Part shown: positions 26,525-35,223 of the stretch, piece after piece
How the letters are laid out: every line of letters starts with the position of its first letter
How positions within the stretch are numbered: position 1 is the first letter of the stretch
Source of the DNA: JANWWM01 sp046292465
GTDB taxonomy: Bacteria; Bacteroidota; Chlorobiia; Chlorobiales; Thermochlorobacteraceae
Direction: 5' to 3'
DNA: 64,000 nucleotides
NCBI GenBank assembly: GCA_046292465.1
Contig: JBKBRB010000003.1
Coordinates: 1-64,000 of the forward strand
Program-made: the position numbers and the translations under genes
The notes under the pieces: model-generated
The model's database searches: none
Seen by the model: only the letters and a program-made list of their open reading frames with translations
Told to the model about the DNA's origin: nothing

Positions 26525-28168
26525 ATGAACAACCTGACTAAACTCGCATCGTGGAAGGCACTCCAACAACACTACAAAAAAGCAAAGAAACTTCACCTTC
26601 GCGACCTCTTCGAAGAAGACCCCAAACGCTTCGATAAATTTTCCGTCCGCTTTGGCGACATCTTGCTCGATTACTCCAAAAATCGCATCACCAGCGAGAC
26701 GATGAAATTGCTCTTTCAACTCGCCCGCGAAACAAAGGTTAAGAAGTGGATTGAAAAAATGTTCAACGGCGAGAAAATCAACTTCACGGAAAATCGTGCG
26801 GTGCTACACGTGGCACTCCGAAACCGTTCAAAGCGTGCAATTTATGTCGACGGCAATGATGTAATGCCCGCTGTTCGTGCCGAACTTTCCAAAATGAAAT
26901 CCTTTTGTGAGCAAGTGCGAAGCGGCAAGTGGACAGGCTTCACAGGCAAAGCCATAACCGATGTGGTCAATATCGGCATTGGCGGCTCTGATTTAGGTCC
27001 GTTGATGGTAACCGAAGCCCTGAAGCCATATGGCTCAACGCTCAACGTGCATTTCGTTTCAAATGTCGACGGCACGCACATTGCCGAAACGCTCAAAAAA
27101 GTCAGCCCCGAAACCACGCTCTTTTTGATTGCCTCGAAAACATTCACAACCCAAGAAACGATGACGAACGCACAAACGGCAAAGGCGTGGCTTTTGAACG
27201 CCGCAAACGATGCCACCGCCGTCGCCAAACATTTCGCCGCGCTTTCAACGAATGGCAAAGCCGTTTCAGAATTTGGGATTGATACAAAAAACATGTTTGG
27301 CTTTTGGGATTGGGTCGGCGGACGCTATTCGCTTTGGTCAGCGATTGGACTTTCAATCGCGCTCTTCATTGGCTTTGAAAACTTTGAAGAACTTTTGCAA
27401 GGCGCGTTTGAAATGGACGAGCATTTCCGAACAGCACCGCTCGAGAAAAATCTACCCGTCATTCTTGCGCTGTTAGGCATTTGGTATAACAACTTTTTCG
27501 GTGCGGAAACTTACGCGCTCTTGCCTTACGACCAATACTTGCACCGATTTGCCGCCTACTTTCAGCAAGGCGATATGGAATCCAACGGAAAGCGCATTAC
27601 GCGAAGTGGCGAAGTCGTTTCGTATCAAACAGGGCAAATTGTGTGGGGCGAACCCGGAACGAACGGACAGCATGCTTTTTACCAACTCATTCATCAAGGC
27701 ACGAAACTGATTCCGTGCGATTTTCTTGCACCTGCTATTTCGCATAATCCTATCGGCGAGCATCACATGATTTTGCTCTCAAATTTCTTTGCGCAAACCG
27801 AAGCCTTGATGAAAGGCAAAAACGAAAAAGAAGTTCGCGCTGAATTAGAAGCGCAAGGCTTGAAGAAAAAGGAAATTGAAAAACTCTTGCCACACAAAGT
27901 TTTTGAAGGCAATCGCCCGACAAACTCCATTCTCTTCAAGCAACTCACGCCGAAAACGCTTGGCAGTTTGATTGCGATGTATGAACATAAAATTTTCGTG
28001 CAAAGCATCATTTGGAACATCAACGCCTTCGACCAATGGGGCGTCGAACTCGGCAAACAACTTGCCAAAGCCATTTTGCCCGAACTTAAAGACGAAACGC
28101 CCGTTAAAACGCACGATGCGTCAACAAACGGACTGATTAACTACTACAAAACCTTGCGCGCCTCATGA
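26525..28168 (+). CDS. pgi: Glucose-6-phosphate isomerase
   Basis: 547 aa from ATG 26525; the frame extends 48 codons further upstream into the SDR gene without family support. Hallmarks: GIGGSDLGPLMV, SKTFTTQETMTN, GAETYALLPYDQYLHRF, GEPGTNGQHAFYQLIHQGT and the C-terminal catalytic Lys region. It interconverts glucose-6-P and fructose-6-P. The stop overlaps the next start (ATGA). Confidence 0.97.
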   Translation: MNNLTKLASWKALQQHYKKAKKLHLRDLFEEDPKRFDKFSVRFGDILLDYSKNRITSETMKLLFQLARETKVKKWIEKMFNGEKINFTENRAVLHVALRNRSKRAIYVDGNDVMPAVRAELSKMKSFCEQVRSGKWTGFTGKAITDVVNIGIGGSDLGPLMVTEALKPYGSTLNVHFVSNVDGTHIAETLKKVSPETTLFLIASKTFTTQETMTNAQTAKAWLLNAANDATAVAKHFAALSTNGKAVSEFGIDTKNMFGFWDWVGGRYSLWSAIGLSIALFIGFENFEELLQGAFEMDEHFRTAPLEKNLPVILALLGIWYNNFFGAETYALLPYDQYLHRFAAYFQQGDMESNGKRITRSGEVVSYQTGQIVWGEPGTNGQHAFYQLIHQGTKLIPCDFLAPAISHNPIGEHHMILLSNFFAQTEALMKGKNEKEVRAELEAQGLKKKEIEKLLPHKVFEGNRPTNSILFKQLTPKTLGSLIAMYEHKIFVQSIIWNINAFDQWGVELGKQLAKAILPELKDETPVKTHDASTNGLINYYKTLRAS

Positions 28169-28575
28169 CAGAAGAAGAGCAAGCCATAATTGTCAGCGAA
28201 CTCACGCGCGAACTTGCGCCGAATAAAGTGTTGGGAATTTATCTTTATGGCAGTCGCGCCGACGCAACGGCAAGAGCCGAAAGCGATTGGGACATTGGCG
28301 TGCTAACCGAAACGCCCACCGACGCCGTTCATCGTTGGGAAGCGGCGCAAACGCTTGCCTTGAAATTAAACGCCGACGTCGACCTCGTCGACTTGCGCCA
28401 ATGCTCAACCGTGATGCGCTTTCAAATCGCAGGAAAAGGACGGCGCATTTACACAGCAAATCGTCTTGCATGCGAAACCTTTGAATATCAATCGCTTTCG
28501 ATGTATCAACGCTTTCAAGAAGAGCGCAAGCCAATTATGGAGGAGATTTTCAAGCGTGGAAAAATTTATCGATGA
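28165..28575 (+). CDS. MntA-like nucleotidyltransferase antitoxin, orphan
   Basis: 136 aa. Minimal nucleotidyltransferase with GSX10DXD (GSRADATARAESDWD) and the third carboxylate in ADVDLVDLR, so all three catalytic acids are present. In MntA-HepT systems such proteins AMPylate and neutralise the HEPN RNase HepT encoded just downstream. Here the downstream hepT frame starts correctly but stops after 25 codons. It is coupled to pgi by an ATGA overlap, which may keep it expressed. Confidence 0.88.
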   Translation: MTEEEQAIIVSELTRELAPNKVLGIYLYGSRADATARAESDWDIGVLTETPTDAVHRWEAAQTLALKLNADVDLVDLRQCSTVMRFQIAGKGRRIYTANRLACETFEYQSLSMYQRFQEERKPIMEEIFKRGKIYR

Positions 28576-28633
28576 AATTTTAGTCGGAAAGGCGCGCGTC
28601 ATTGAGCGTTTCGTCTTGCCGCATGGCTTTTGA
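28556..28633 (+). pseudogene. HepT (DUF86) toxin remnant
   Basis: A GTG-initiated frame overlaps the end of the MntA gene by 20 bp, as expected for a mntA-hepT pair, with an AGGAG site about 9 nt upstream. It encodes MEKFIDEILVGKARVIERF, resembling the conserved HepT N-terminus, then six more residues and TGA. No other frame before 28685 continues the family, so the RNase active site (Rx4-6H) is gone. Confidence 0.7.
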
Positions 28634-28684
28634 AGCAAGGTCAAAACTGAAAACAATTCAACTCATAAACTGCAAATACAAACC

Positions 28685-29533
28685 ATGCCGATTCAAACAA
28701 TTCTCTTTGTCGCCACAATTATGGTGTTGATGGTCGTTTTTGCGCGTCTCGTCAATCAACTTTTGATGAAGACGCATTTAAGCGATGCACTCATCAAAGC
28801 CGATAATCCTGCGCTGGGCGTGGCGATTGCAGGCTATGTCTTCGGCGTGGTCATCATTACAACAGCCTTACTGCGCGGCGAAGGAAGCGGCGATATGGTT
28901 CAAGACGGGCTTGTTGCCTTAGCCTACGGTGTTGGCGGCGTGCTTTTTCTTGCCTTTATCTCGCTATTTGGATTCAAACTCTTTCATGCTGTCGATTACC
29001 TCGAGGAAATTGAAAAGCGCAATGTTGCGGTCGGAATTGTCGCCGCAGGTCGGTTCATCGCCACAGGCTTGGTGATTGCAGGCACGATTTCGGGCGACGC
29101 TAAAGGCGGAACGGTTCTAACCTCAATCATTTTCTTTTTGGTCGGGCAAATCGCGCTCATCTTAATTGCGCGCCTCTATCGACTGCTCACCAACTACAAC
29201 GACACGCAAGAGTTCATCAGCGGCAACATTGCGGCGGCAATGAGTTATGCAGGCGTGATGATTGGCATTGGCATCGCAGTCGGAAGCGGGCTACGCGGCG
29301 ACTTCATCGATTATCAAACGAGTTTTATTGGCTTTGGGAAATCGCTCTTGGTAGTGCTGTCGTTCTATCCGATTCGACAATTTTTGGTGCAAGGCGTGCT
29401 GCTTGGCGGCGGCTTCGCGCCCTACGGCGGCAAGTTGGACGATGAAGTGTCCAAAGACCATAACATTGGCGCAGGCGTTATTGAAGCAACGGCTTATATT
29501 GCAACGGCAATTTTAGTAACAGAACTTTCTTAA
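28685..29533 (+). CDS. DUF350 membrane protein (YjfL-like)
   Basis: 282 aa, very hydrophobic, with about seven or eight membrane segments. Two DUF350 repeats are visible: ADNPALGVAIAGYVFGVVII... and, after about 130 residues, SGNIAAAMSYAGVMIGIGIAVGSGL. The protein ends with a DHNIGAGVIEATAYIATAILV repeat core. DUF350 proteins are encoded beside glutathionylspermidine-synthase-like enzymes and PspA homologs in many bacteria, exactly as here. The molecular function is unknown; a channel or membrane-integrity role is often suggested. It is the first gene of the 28.7-35.2 kb train. Confidence 0.9.
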   Translation: MPIQTILFVATIMVLMVVFARLVNQLLMKTHLSDALIKADNPALGVAIAGYVFGVVIITTALLRGEGSGDMVQDGLVALAYGVGGVLFLAFISLFGFKLFHAVDYLEEIEKRNVAVGIVAAGRFIATGLVIAGTISGDAKGGTVLTSIIFFLVGQIALILIARLYRLLTNYNDTQEFISGNIAAAMSYAGVMIGIGIAVGSGLRGDFIDYQTSFIGFGKSLLVVLSFYPIRQFLVQGVLLGGGFAPYGGKLDDEVSKDHNIGAGVIEATAYIATAILVTELS

Positions 29534-29613
29534 CAAATGTGCCGAGATAGTCGACGAGTAAGACAAGTGCAGTTGAACTATGAACTACAACGCGAATCGC
29601 CCAAGAAGTGTAA

Positions 29614-30843
29614 ATGACCTACAATGAACTCGCCAACGCCCTTCTCAAAACAGGCATTATTTCCGACGCTTGGCTCAACGGCGCAGAGCGATTCCGACTT
29701 GAACCAGTAATCCTTTCCAAAAAAACTTACGAAGCACTTTGCCTCGCCGCAGAATCCATCGGAAAAGCCTACAACGAACTTGCGCAAATCGTCTGGGACA
29801 ATCCATCATATTTGGACGATTTTTTTCACCTCACGCCGTTTCAAAAACTCATGTGGCTTTCATCGGGCGGCGCGTGGCACACAATCGCGCGGCTCGATGT
29901 TTTTCTCACCACCGATGAGCGCATTCAAATTTGCGAAATGAATAGCGATACGCCCAGCGGCGAAGCCGAAGCCGTTCTCCTAAATCAAATTCTCCAACAA
30001 GAAAACTTAATAAACCCAAACGAACAATTTGAAAACGCCTTTTGTGAGGCAGTCTTGCGATGCTATCGGCAATCGGTCTCTGAAATCAAGCCTGCGCCAA
30101 CGGTCGGAATTATCTATCCAACCGATTTGCCCGAAGATTTATCGATGATTGAACTCTATCGCCGTTGGTTTGAATCGCGCGGCATGAAGGTCGTCTTAGG
30201 CTCGCCAAGAAATTTGGGAAGAAATGCACAAGGCAACATCACGCTCTTTGAGACGGAAATCGATATTGTGTATCGGCACTACAAAACCGATTGGTGGGGC
30301 GAGCGCGAATCGGCATGGCTCAACGGCGAACCCTACGAAGACCCCGACCCGCTCGCAACCGAACTCCTTTGGCTCATCGAAGCGGAAAAGTCCAAGCAAA
30401 TTGCCATCATCAATCCGTTTGGGGCGGTGCTCACTCAAAACAAACTCACAATGGCGTTTATGTGGAAATATCTCGATTTGTTCAGTGCGAAAAACCAAAA
30501 TGCGATTCGTGCGTATATCCCCGAAACCCAGCGTCTCATCGATGTGTTAGGCAAAGCAACGCTCAAAAAAAACGAGTGGGTGCTCAAATCCGATTATGGT
30601 TGTGAAGGCGACGAAGTCGTTATCGGAAATCACGTCTCGGAAGAAATCTGGAATGCGTCGCTCGAAAACGCAAACCCAAACCGTTGGATTGTGCAACGCT
30701 ATTTTGATGCCATTAAAGACGACACAAATACGAACTACGGGATTTATCTTGTGGCAGGATGCGCCGCAGGAATTTTTACGCGCATTTCTAAACAAGCAAC
30801 CGACTACAACGCGCAATGTGCCGCAACATTTTTGAAAGACTAA
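29614..30843 (+). CDS. Glutathionylspermidine synthase-like ATP-grasp ligase (YjfC-like)
   Basis: 409 aa, about the size of YjfC/YgiC. Pre-ATP-grasp region with ERIQICEMNSDTPSGEAEA, then ATP-grasp strands WVLKSDYGCEGDEVVIG and WIVQRYFDAIKDDTNTNYGIYLVAG. The amidase half of E. coli Gsp is absent. By family it would form an amide bond with ATP, but YjfC-type proteins have no proven substrate; modification of a lipoprotein, peptide or polyamine is possible. A 4-bp gap to the next gene implies coupling. Confidence 0.88.
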   Translation: MTYNELANALLKTGIISDAWLNGAERFRLEPVILSKKTYEALCLAAESIGKAYNELAQIVWDNPSYLDDFFHLTPFQKLMWLSSGGAWHTIARLDVFLTTDERIQICEMNSDTPSGEAEAVLLNQILQQENLINPNEQFENAFCEAVLRCYRQSVSEIKPAPTVGIIYPTDLPEDLSMIELYRRWFESRGMKVVLGSPRNLGRNAQGNITLFETEIDIVYRHYKTDWWGERESAWLNGEPYEDPDPLATELLWLIEAEKSKQIAIINPFGAVLTQNKLTMAFMWKYLDLFSAKNQNAIRAYIPETQRLIDVLGKATLKKNEWVLKSDYGCEGDEVVIGNHVSEEIWNASLENANPNRWIVQRYFDAIKDDTNTNYGIYLVAGCAAGIFTRISKQATDYNAQCAATFLKD

Positions 30844-30847
30844 CTTC

Positions 30848-32236
30848 ATGCGAATGATGAGCGAAAACAACAGTCAAAAATCGTGGTGGGAAGAATCTAT
30901 CACGCGCCGTGAAGCAAATCTGCGCTTGGCGAAACTCGGCACGCTTGCCGCCTTGCTTTCTGTTTCAGGCATTGTGCAAGGGTGCGATAACGATGACGGC
31001 GTGGTCGAAGAAAACGACGCGCTCGAACTGCAAAAAAAGGAAGGCTGGAACGTCGGCGCAGAATCCAACACGATTTCATTGCCGAATGTAAGCGGCACAG
31101 ATAGCAAAGGCTCGCTCTCGTGGTCGACTTATCTCGACTCGAGCGAACTGCTCAAAGCCTACGCGCCAAAGCGAAGCGAATGGAATCCCTTTGTTGTAGC
31201 AACGTTGGTGCAATCCTTATCGCAACCGTCGCTCAAATCGCAAATCAAGCCTATCTACACGCCTGAAATGAAAGAGGCATACTCGCGTGGCTTGGGCATG
31301 AGAGAACTCATCAAGCGAAGCAACAATCCCGAAACCATTTTTCTCGTGGCGGATTTAGATGGCAAAGAATCGGTTGCCTTTGCAGCGGCCATGAGCGAAG
31401 TGGCGGATGTGGTGCTGGGGTTTGATAACTATCCGCACCCGAAAGGCACGGTAAAATCGCATGAAGTGTTGGCCGCGCTTGTCTATTACGCCGCCGAAGT
31501 CGAAGCCAAAAGAGAAAAGCGGAGCGATAAAGCCGCTACCGTGATGATTTTAGACAACCGACGCTTGAACGCGCCACAAGATGTGGAAAGAGAATTTGAT
31601 AATCGCTATGTGGCAAAACTGCCGTCAGCCGATAAGTTGCAGTCGCTCGGCGTAAAAAGCGTGATGTATCTTTCGCCGTCTGAATCGCAATCCGTAGAAC
31701 TGGACGATTTGAATGATGATTTTGCCACCTTCAAAGAAAAAGGCATTCCTGTAACCATGCTGGCGGCAACAAGCTTCAAGCCTACCGTGCCAATCAGCGA
31801 AGCCGTCGCGAGCGTTCCCGACGCAAAGCCCGAAGAGATTGAACAAGCCAAAAAAGTGCCAACCACCGAAACAACGCCGAGCGGACAAGTTACCAACATC
31901 TATCACTATGGCGGAAGTCCGTTCTTCTTCCCATGGTTTTTCTGGGCATTCCCGATGTTCATGCCGTCGCCGTTTTTCTTCCCTGCATTCAGTTATGGCT
32001 ACTACGGCAGTCGCGTGCCGTCAAGAATTTCAAGACCGGCTTATCAGCCTGTGCGCCGTCCGACTGCCTTTTCCTCGCGCACAACGGGCGGACTTGCGGG
32101 CGTTGGCAAAACAAAACCAAGCGGATTTGGGCGCATTTCAACGAATGTGAGTCGTAGCGGCTCGCGCTCGCTCGGCACGAGAAGTTCAAGCCGTTCGGGC
32201 TCGCTGGGACGAAGCGGCGGATTTTTAGGCGGCTAA
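30848..32236 (+). CDS. Putative Tat-like lipoprotein with YgiB/YjfM-like Ser-Gly-Arg tail
   Basis: 462 aa. The N-terminus has TRREANLRLAKLG, a weak twin-arginine motif, a hydrophobic core and a lipobox-like IVQGC, so export and lipid anchoring are likely. The middle (about 60-340) is a soluble domain I do not recognise. A Phe/Pro/Trp-rich segment (SPFFFPWFFWAFPMF, about 360-385) could insert in a membrane. The last 60 residues are rich in Ser, Gly and Arg (SGSRSLGTRSSSRSGSLG), recalling DUF1190 proteins YgiB/YjfM. Next to the ATP-grasp gene it is a candidate substrate. The start may be any of three Met (30848, 30854, 30857). Confidence 0.7.
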   Translation: MRMMSENNSQKSWWEESITRREANLRLAKLGTLAALLSVSGIVQGCDNDDGVVEENDALELQKKEGWNVGAESNTISLPNVSGTDSKGSLSWSTYLDSSELLKAYAPKRSEWNPFVVATLVQSLSQPSLKSQIKPIYTPEMKEAYSRGLGMRELIKRSNNPETIFLVADLDGKESVAFAAAMSEVADVVLGFDNYPHPKGTVKSHEVLAALVYYAAEVEAKREKRSDKAATVMILDNRRLNAPQDVEREFDNRYVAKLPSADKLQSLGVKSVMYLSPSESQSVELDDLNDDFATFKEKGIPVTMLAATSFKPTVPISEAVASVPDAKPEEIEQAKKVPTTETTPSGQVTNIYHYGGSPFFFPWFFWAFPMFMPSPFFFPAFSYGYYGSRVPSRISRPAYQPVRRPTAFSSRTTGGLAGVGKTKPSGFGRISTNVSRSGSRSLGTRSSSRSGSLGRSGGFLGG

Positions 32237-32258
32237 AACTTGAACAAAACTATTAAAT

Positions 32259-32504
32259 ATGAGCACCATAGAAAGAAATAATAGCCTTGTAGATGGCTAC
32301 TTACGATTGCTTGAAAATCTCGAGCCTTCCGTCAAGATCGATTTAATCGCAAAATTATCGATATCTCTAAAAGGTGATATTGACAATGAGAAAAAAGACT
32401 TCTACGCCGCCTTTGGCAAATGGGAGTCCGCCGAGACTGCCGAGCAACTTATTTCTCTGATTGAGGCAAGCAGAAATTTTAACCGACAACGTCAAGAGAT
32501 GTGA
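32259..32504 (+). CDS. VapB-like antitoxin
   Basis: 81 aa. The C-terminal FGKWESAETAEQLISLIEASRNFNRQ segment matches the toxin-binding tail of small antitoxins paired with PIN toxins. The N-terminal half is helical. The stop overlaps the PIN toxin start (ATGTGA-type, 4 bp). It would neutralise and autoregulate with the toxin. Confidence 0.75.
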   Translation: MSTIERNNSLVDGYLRLLENLEPSVKIDLIAKLSISLKGDIDNEKKDFYAAFGKWESAETAEQLISLIEASRNFNRQRQEM

Positions 32505-32904
32505 AACAGTATCTAATTGATACCAATACTTGTATCTACTACATGAAAGGAAAATTCAATCTCAAAGAAAAATTTGAGAAGGTCAATCCAGAGAATTGTT
32601 TCATTTCTGAAATAACGCTTGCCGAACTCATGTTCGGAGTTGAAAACAGCGAGCAGAAAGAAAAAATCGAAAGGTATTGGAGAACTTTTTATCAGGCATA
32701 AAAATCATTCCGATATTTCACGCACTCGATTTATATGCAAAGGAGAAAGCACGATTGAGAAAACAGGGAATCGTAATCGACGACTTTGACTTGCTTATTG
32801 GAACAACCGCCGTCGCATACCAACTTACAATGGTTACCAACAATCAAGCCCATTTCGAGCGATTGATTGGTATTGAACTGGAAGACTGGACAAAAGAAGC
32901 GTAG
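32501..32904 (+). pseudogene. VapC-family PIN toxin, frameshifted
   Basis: The first frame (32501-32701) gives YLIDTNTCIYYMKG with the first PIN Asp and SEITLAELMFGVE with the Glu. The second frame (to 32904) gives IDDFDLLIGTTAVAYQLTMVTNNQAHFERL with the remaining acidic residues. The frames join cleanly as EQKEKNRKVLENFLSGIKI if one A is added to the A6 run at 32661-32666. All PIN motifs are otherwise intact, so this is a recent frameshift, phase variation or a sequencing error. Confidence 0.85.
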
Positions 32905-32922
32905 GCATATTTCAAACTCAAA

Positions 32923-33552
32923 ATGAATCGCAGAAACTTTTTCTCAAGCCTGTTCGGAAAACGCCGAGGCGAGAGCATTTTCGTCGGCATTCAGGTGGCT
33001 ATCAATGCCTTTGGTGATGAAGGCTTGCGCTCAAAAGTGCATCGCATCATCGAAGAAAGTGCCGACGACGAAACGCCCGAAGAAAAACGACGTTTCTACA
33101 AACGCCTCGCCGCACTCCTCGTTGAAAATCAACACTTTTTTGAATACGGCTATTGGGACGTTATCACCGACGCCGAAGCCGCCGAAACTGAGTTTGAGAA
33201 CTGGGTCGATGAAATCGAAGCCAGCATCGCGACCGAAGAAGAAGAAATGGGCGAGCGCATCAACGAAATGTATCGATACAGCAATAGCAAGTATTACGTC
33301 GTCATCACGCTTTGCTTTCTCTTTGAAAACGACCGAAGCCTCGACCGATTCTTTGAAGTCGTTGATTCCATTCCCGAAGCAGACTATTGGCGACAAGAGA
33401 CTTTCGGCAGGCTATTTGCCGCAATCAATTACTTCGATTTTGAATTCTGTTTAGGCGACGCCGCCTTCATTATGCCCGGCAACGAAGAAGACGGCATTTC
33501 AATGGAAGACATTATGGGCGAAGGGTGGAGTTATCTCAAAAGTTTATCCTGA
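32923..33552 (+). CDS. Acidic hypothetical protein in PspA-linked cluster
   Basis: 209 aa, strongly acidic, with a basic N-terminal stretch (MNRRNFFSSLFGKRRGES). No signal peptide is obvious. A segment YYVVITLCFLFENDRSLDRFFEVV faintly recalls DUF1517-type proteins, but this is not secure. It lies between the VapBC pair and the J-domain gene with 18- and 23-bp gaps, consistent with one operon. No function proposed. Confidence 0.65.
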   Translation: MNRRNFFSSLFGKRRGESIFVGIQVAINAFGDEGLRSKVHRIIEESADDETPEEKRRFYKRLAALLVENQHFFEYGYWDVITDAEAAETEFENWVDEIEASIATEEEEMGERINEMYRYSNSKYYVVITLCFLFENDRSLDRFFEVVDSIPEADYWRQETFGRLFAAINYFDFEFCLGDAAFIMPGNEEDGISMEDIMGEGWSYLKSLS

Positions 33553-33575
33553 TACTATCCTGATAAAGCAAATCT

Positions 33576-33995
33576 ATGAGTAGCGTGCTGAAAAGGTTAT
33601 GGCGAATCATCGAAGCCAATCGCGCTTCTGCAAACGAATCGTTCAGTCGTGATTTTCTGCGCGAATTCGAAGTGTGGGAAGAACGCTTACGCCACAAAAT
33701 GAAATTAGATGACGACTTCGAGCCGTTTCACAAAAACTACCGAACAGACGAACCACCGCCAAAACGCGAGCCGTCGAGAGATGAAAAAATCGCAGGCTAT
33801 TACGCAAATTTAGAAATACCTTATGGCGCGGATTTAGAAACCGTGAAAAAAGCCTATCGCAAGTTGATGAAGCAATATCACCCCGATAAATTCGCAGGCG
33901 ACCATGAAAAACAAAAAACCGCAACTGAAATCACGAAGCGGCTCAACGAAGCCTATCAAGCCTTAGAGAAGTATTTGCAGTCTCGTTCAACTTAA
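33576..33995 (+). CDS. J-domain protein (C-terminal DnaJ domain)
   Basis: 139 aa. The first 70 residues are charged with no match. Residues about 74-137 form a J domain with YYANLEIPYGADLETVKKAYRKL, the HPD tripeptide in QYHPDKF, and a final helix INEAYQALEKYL-like (TKRLNEAYQALEKY). It should stimulate an Hsp70. The C-terminal position of the J domain resembles specialised J proteins rather than DnaJ itself. Its place beside YbjN-like and PspA genes suggests a role in handling membrane-stress clients. Confidence 0.85.
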   Translation: MSSVLKRLWRIIEANRASANESFSRDFLREFEVWEERLRHKMKLDDDFEPFHKNYRTDEPPPKREPSRDEKIAGYYANLEIPYGADLETVKKAYRKLMKQYHPDKFAGDHEKQKTATEITKRLNEAYQALEKYLQSRST

Positions 33996-34007
33996 ACTAA
34001 CCACATC

Positions 34008-34424
34008 ATGACTGAAATCACATCGGACAAGTTCATTCAAATCAAAGACATTTTGCTTGAAATGGATTTGAAAATCGTCAAAGAAGACGAGCAAAACGAA
34101 CTCGTCATTGTCGAGAACGAAGAAGAAGGCATCAAGAATTTGATTGTCGACTGTGAGCCGCCGCTTCTGATTTTGGAGCAACTCATCATGCACTTGCCGC
34201 ACGACAAAGAAAAACGCCATGAACTCTACAAGCGATTGCTTCAAATGAACCAAACGCTCGTTCACGGTGCCTTCGCCATTGACGACGAAGAAAAAAATCT
34301 CTTCTTCCGCGATACGCTTCAATTAGAAAATCTCGACGCCAATGAACTGCAAGCCTCTATCAACGCGCTTTCGTTTGCAATGGCGGAGCATAGTGCAGAA
34401 CTTCTCAAATACGCCAAACAGTAA
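34008..34424 (+). CDS. YbjN-like / CesT-fold small protein
   Basis: 138 aa, acidic. The pattern of an N-terminal helix, a strand pair around NELVIVENEEEGIKNLIVDCEPPLLILEQLIMHLP and a helix with LYKRLLQMNQTLVHGAFAIDDEEKNLFFRDTLQLENL fits the YbjN/type III chaperone-like fold. E. coli places a different small acidic protein (YjfI) next to its PspA homolog YjfJ, so the position may be analogous. It may be a chaperone or regulator of PspA. Confidence 0.72.
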   Translation: MTEITSDKFIQIKDILLEMDLKIVKEDEQNELVIVENEEEGIKNLIVDCEPPLLILEQLIMHLPHDKEKRHELYKRLLQMNQTLVHGAFAIDDEEKNLFFRDTLQLENLDANELQASINALSFAMAEHSAELLKYAKQ

Positions 34425-34462
34425 ATCACCATCAACGCAAAAATTTTAAGGAGAAAAAGTTT

Positions 34463-35197
34463 ATGGCTGGATTATTCAAGCGCATTTTCCGTGTCGCTCA
34501 ATCCGAAGCGCACGCCGCCGTCGACAAGCTCGAGGACCCTGTGAAAATGACCGAACAAGGCATTCGCGAATTGAAGCAAAATTTTGCCGTCTCGATGCAA
34601 AGCCTTGCACAAGTGAAAGCCTCTGCCATTCGCCTCAAAAAAGATGGCGAAGACCAACTGCGCATCGCGCAAGACTACGAGCGCAAAGCCATGTTGCTCT
34701 TGCAACGCGCCTCAAAAGGCGAAATTGATATGGCAGAAGCCGAGCGGTTAGCAACCGAAGCCTTAAACAAAAAGGCTGAATTTGAAGCACGCGGAAGAGA
34801 CCTCTTGAGCCAACACGTTACACAGCAACAACTTGCCGACAGCCTGCAAGTCAAAGTCGATAAACTTCGCCAAAACATTACGAAGTATGAAAACGAGCTC
34901 ATCACGCTCAAAGCGCGCGCACGAACAGCAGAGTCCATGCGCAAAATCAACCAACAACTTTCGGGCGTAGATTCCGACGGCACTGTCGCCATGCTTGAAA
35001 AGATGAAGGAAAAAGTCAGTCAAGAAGAATCGCTCGCAGAAGCCTACGGACAAATCGTAGATGGAAGCACCAGCGTCGATGAACAAATCGAGAAAGCCTT
35101 GAAAGCCCCGTCGGCATCGGGCGCGCCAAGCGATTCACTGCTCGAACTCAAACGCAAAATGGGAATGCTGCCAGCAGAAACGCCCAAAGCAGGGTAA
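34463..35197 (+). CDS. pspA: PspA/IM30-family membrane-stress protein
   Basis: 244 aa. Starts MAGLFKRIFRVAQSEAHAAVDKLEDPVKMTEQ, the amphipathic helix plus first helix typical of PspA/Vipp1, followed by a long coiled-coil hairpin and a loose C-terminus (SDSLLELKRKMGMLPAET). The start has an AAGGAG site 8 nt upstream, stronger than its neighbours, suggesting higher expression. The family is related to ESCRT-III and coats damaged membranes. It is the last gene before a terminator. Confidence 0.93.
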   Translation: MAGLFKRIFRVAQSEAHAAVDKLEDPVKMTEQGIRELKQNFAVSMQSLAQVKASAIRLKKDGEDQLRIAQDYERKAMLLLQRASKGEIDMAEAERLATEALNKKAEFEARGRDLLSQHVTQQQLADSLQVKVDKLRQNITKYENELITLKARARTAESMRKINQQLSGVDSDGTVAMLEKMKEKVSQEESLAEAYGQIVDGSTSVDEQIEKALKAPSASGAPSDSLLELKRKMGMLPAETPKAG

Positions 35198-35223
35198 CGC
35201 GCAATTTGAAATCATGACCATTG

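Noticed and set aside
32655..32680. Programmed -1 frameshift in vapC
   Set aside because: The A-site codon ATC would re-pair poorly after slippage and no stimulating structure is evident; simple loss of one A is more economical.
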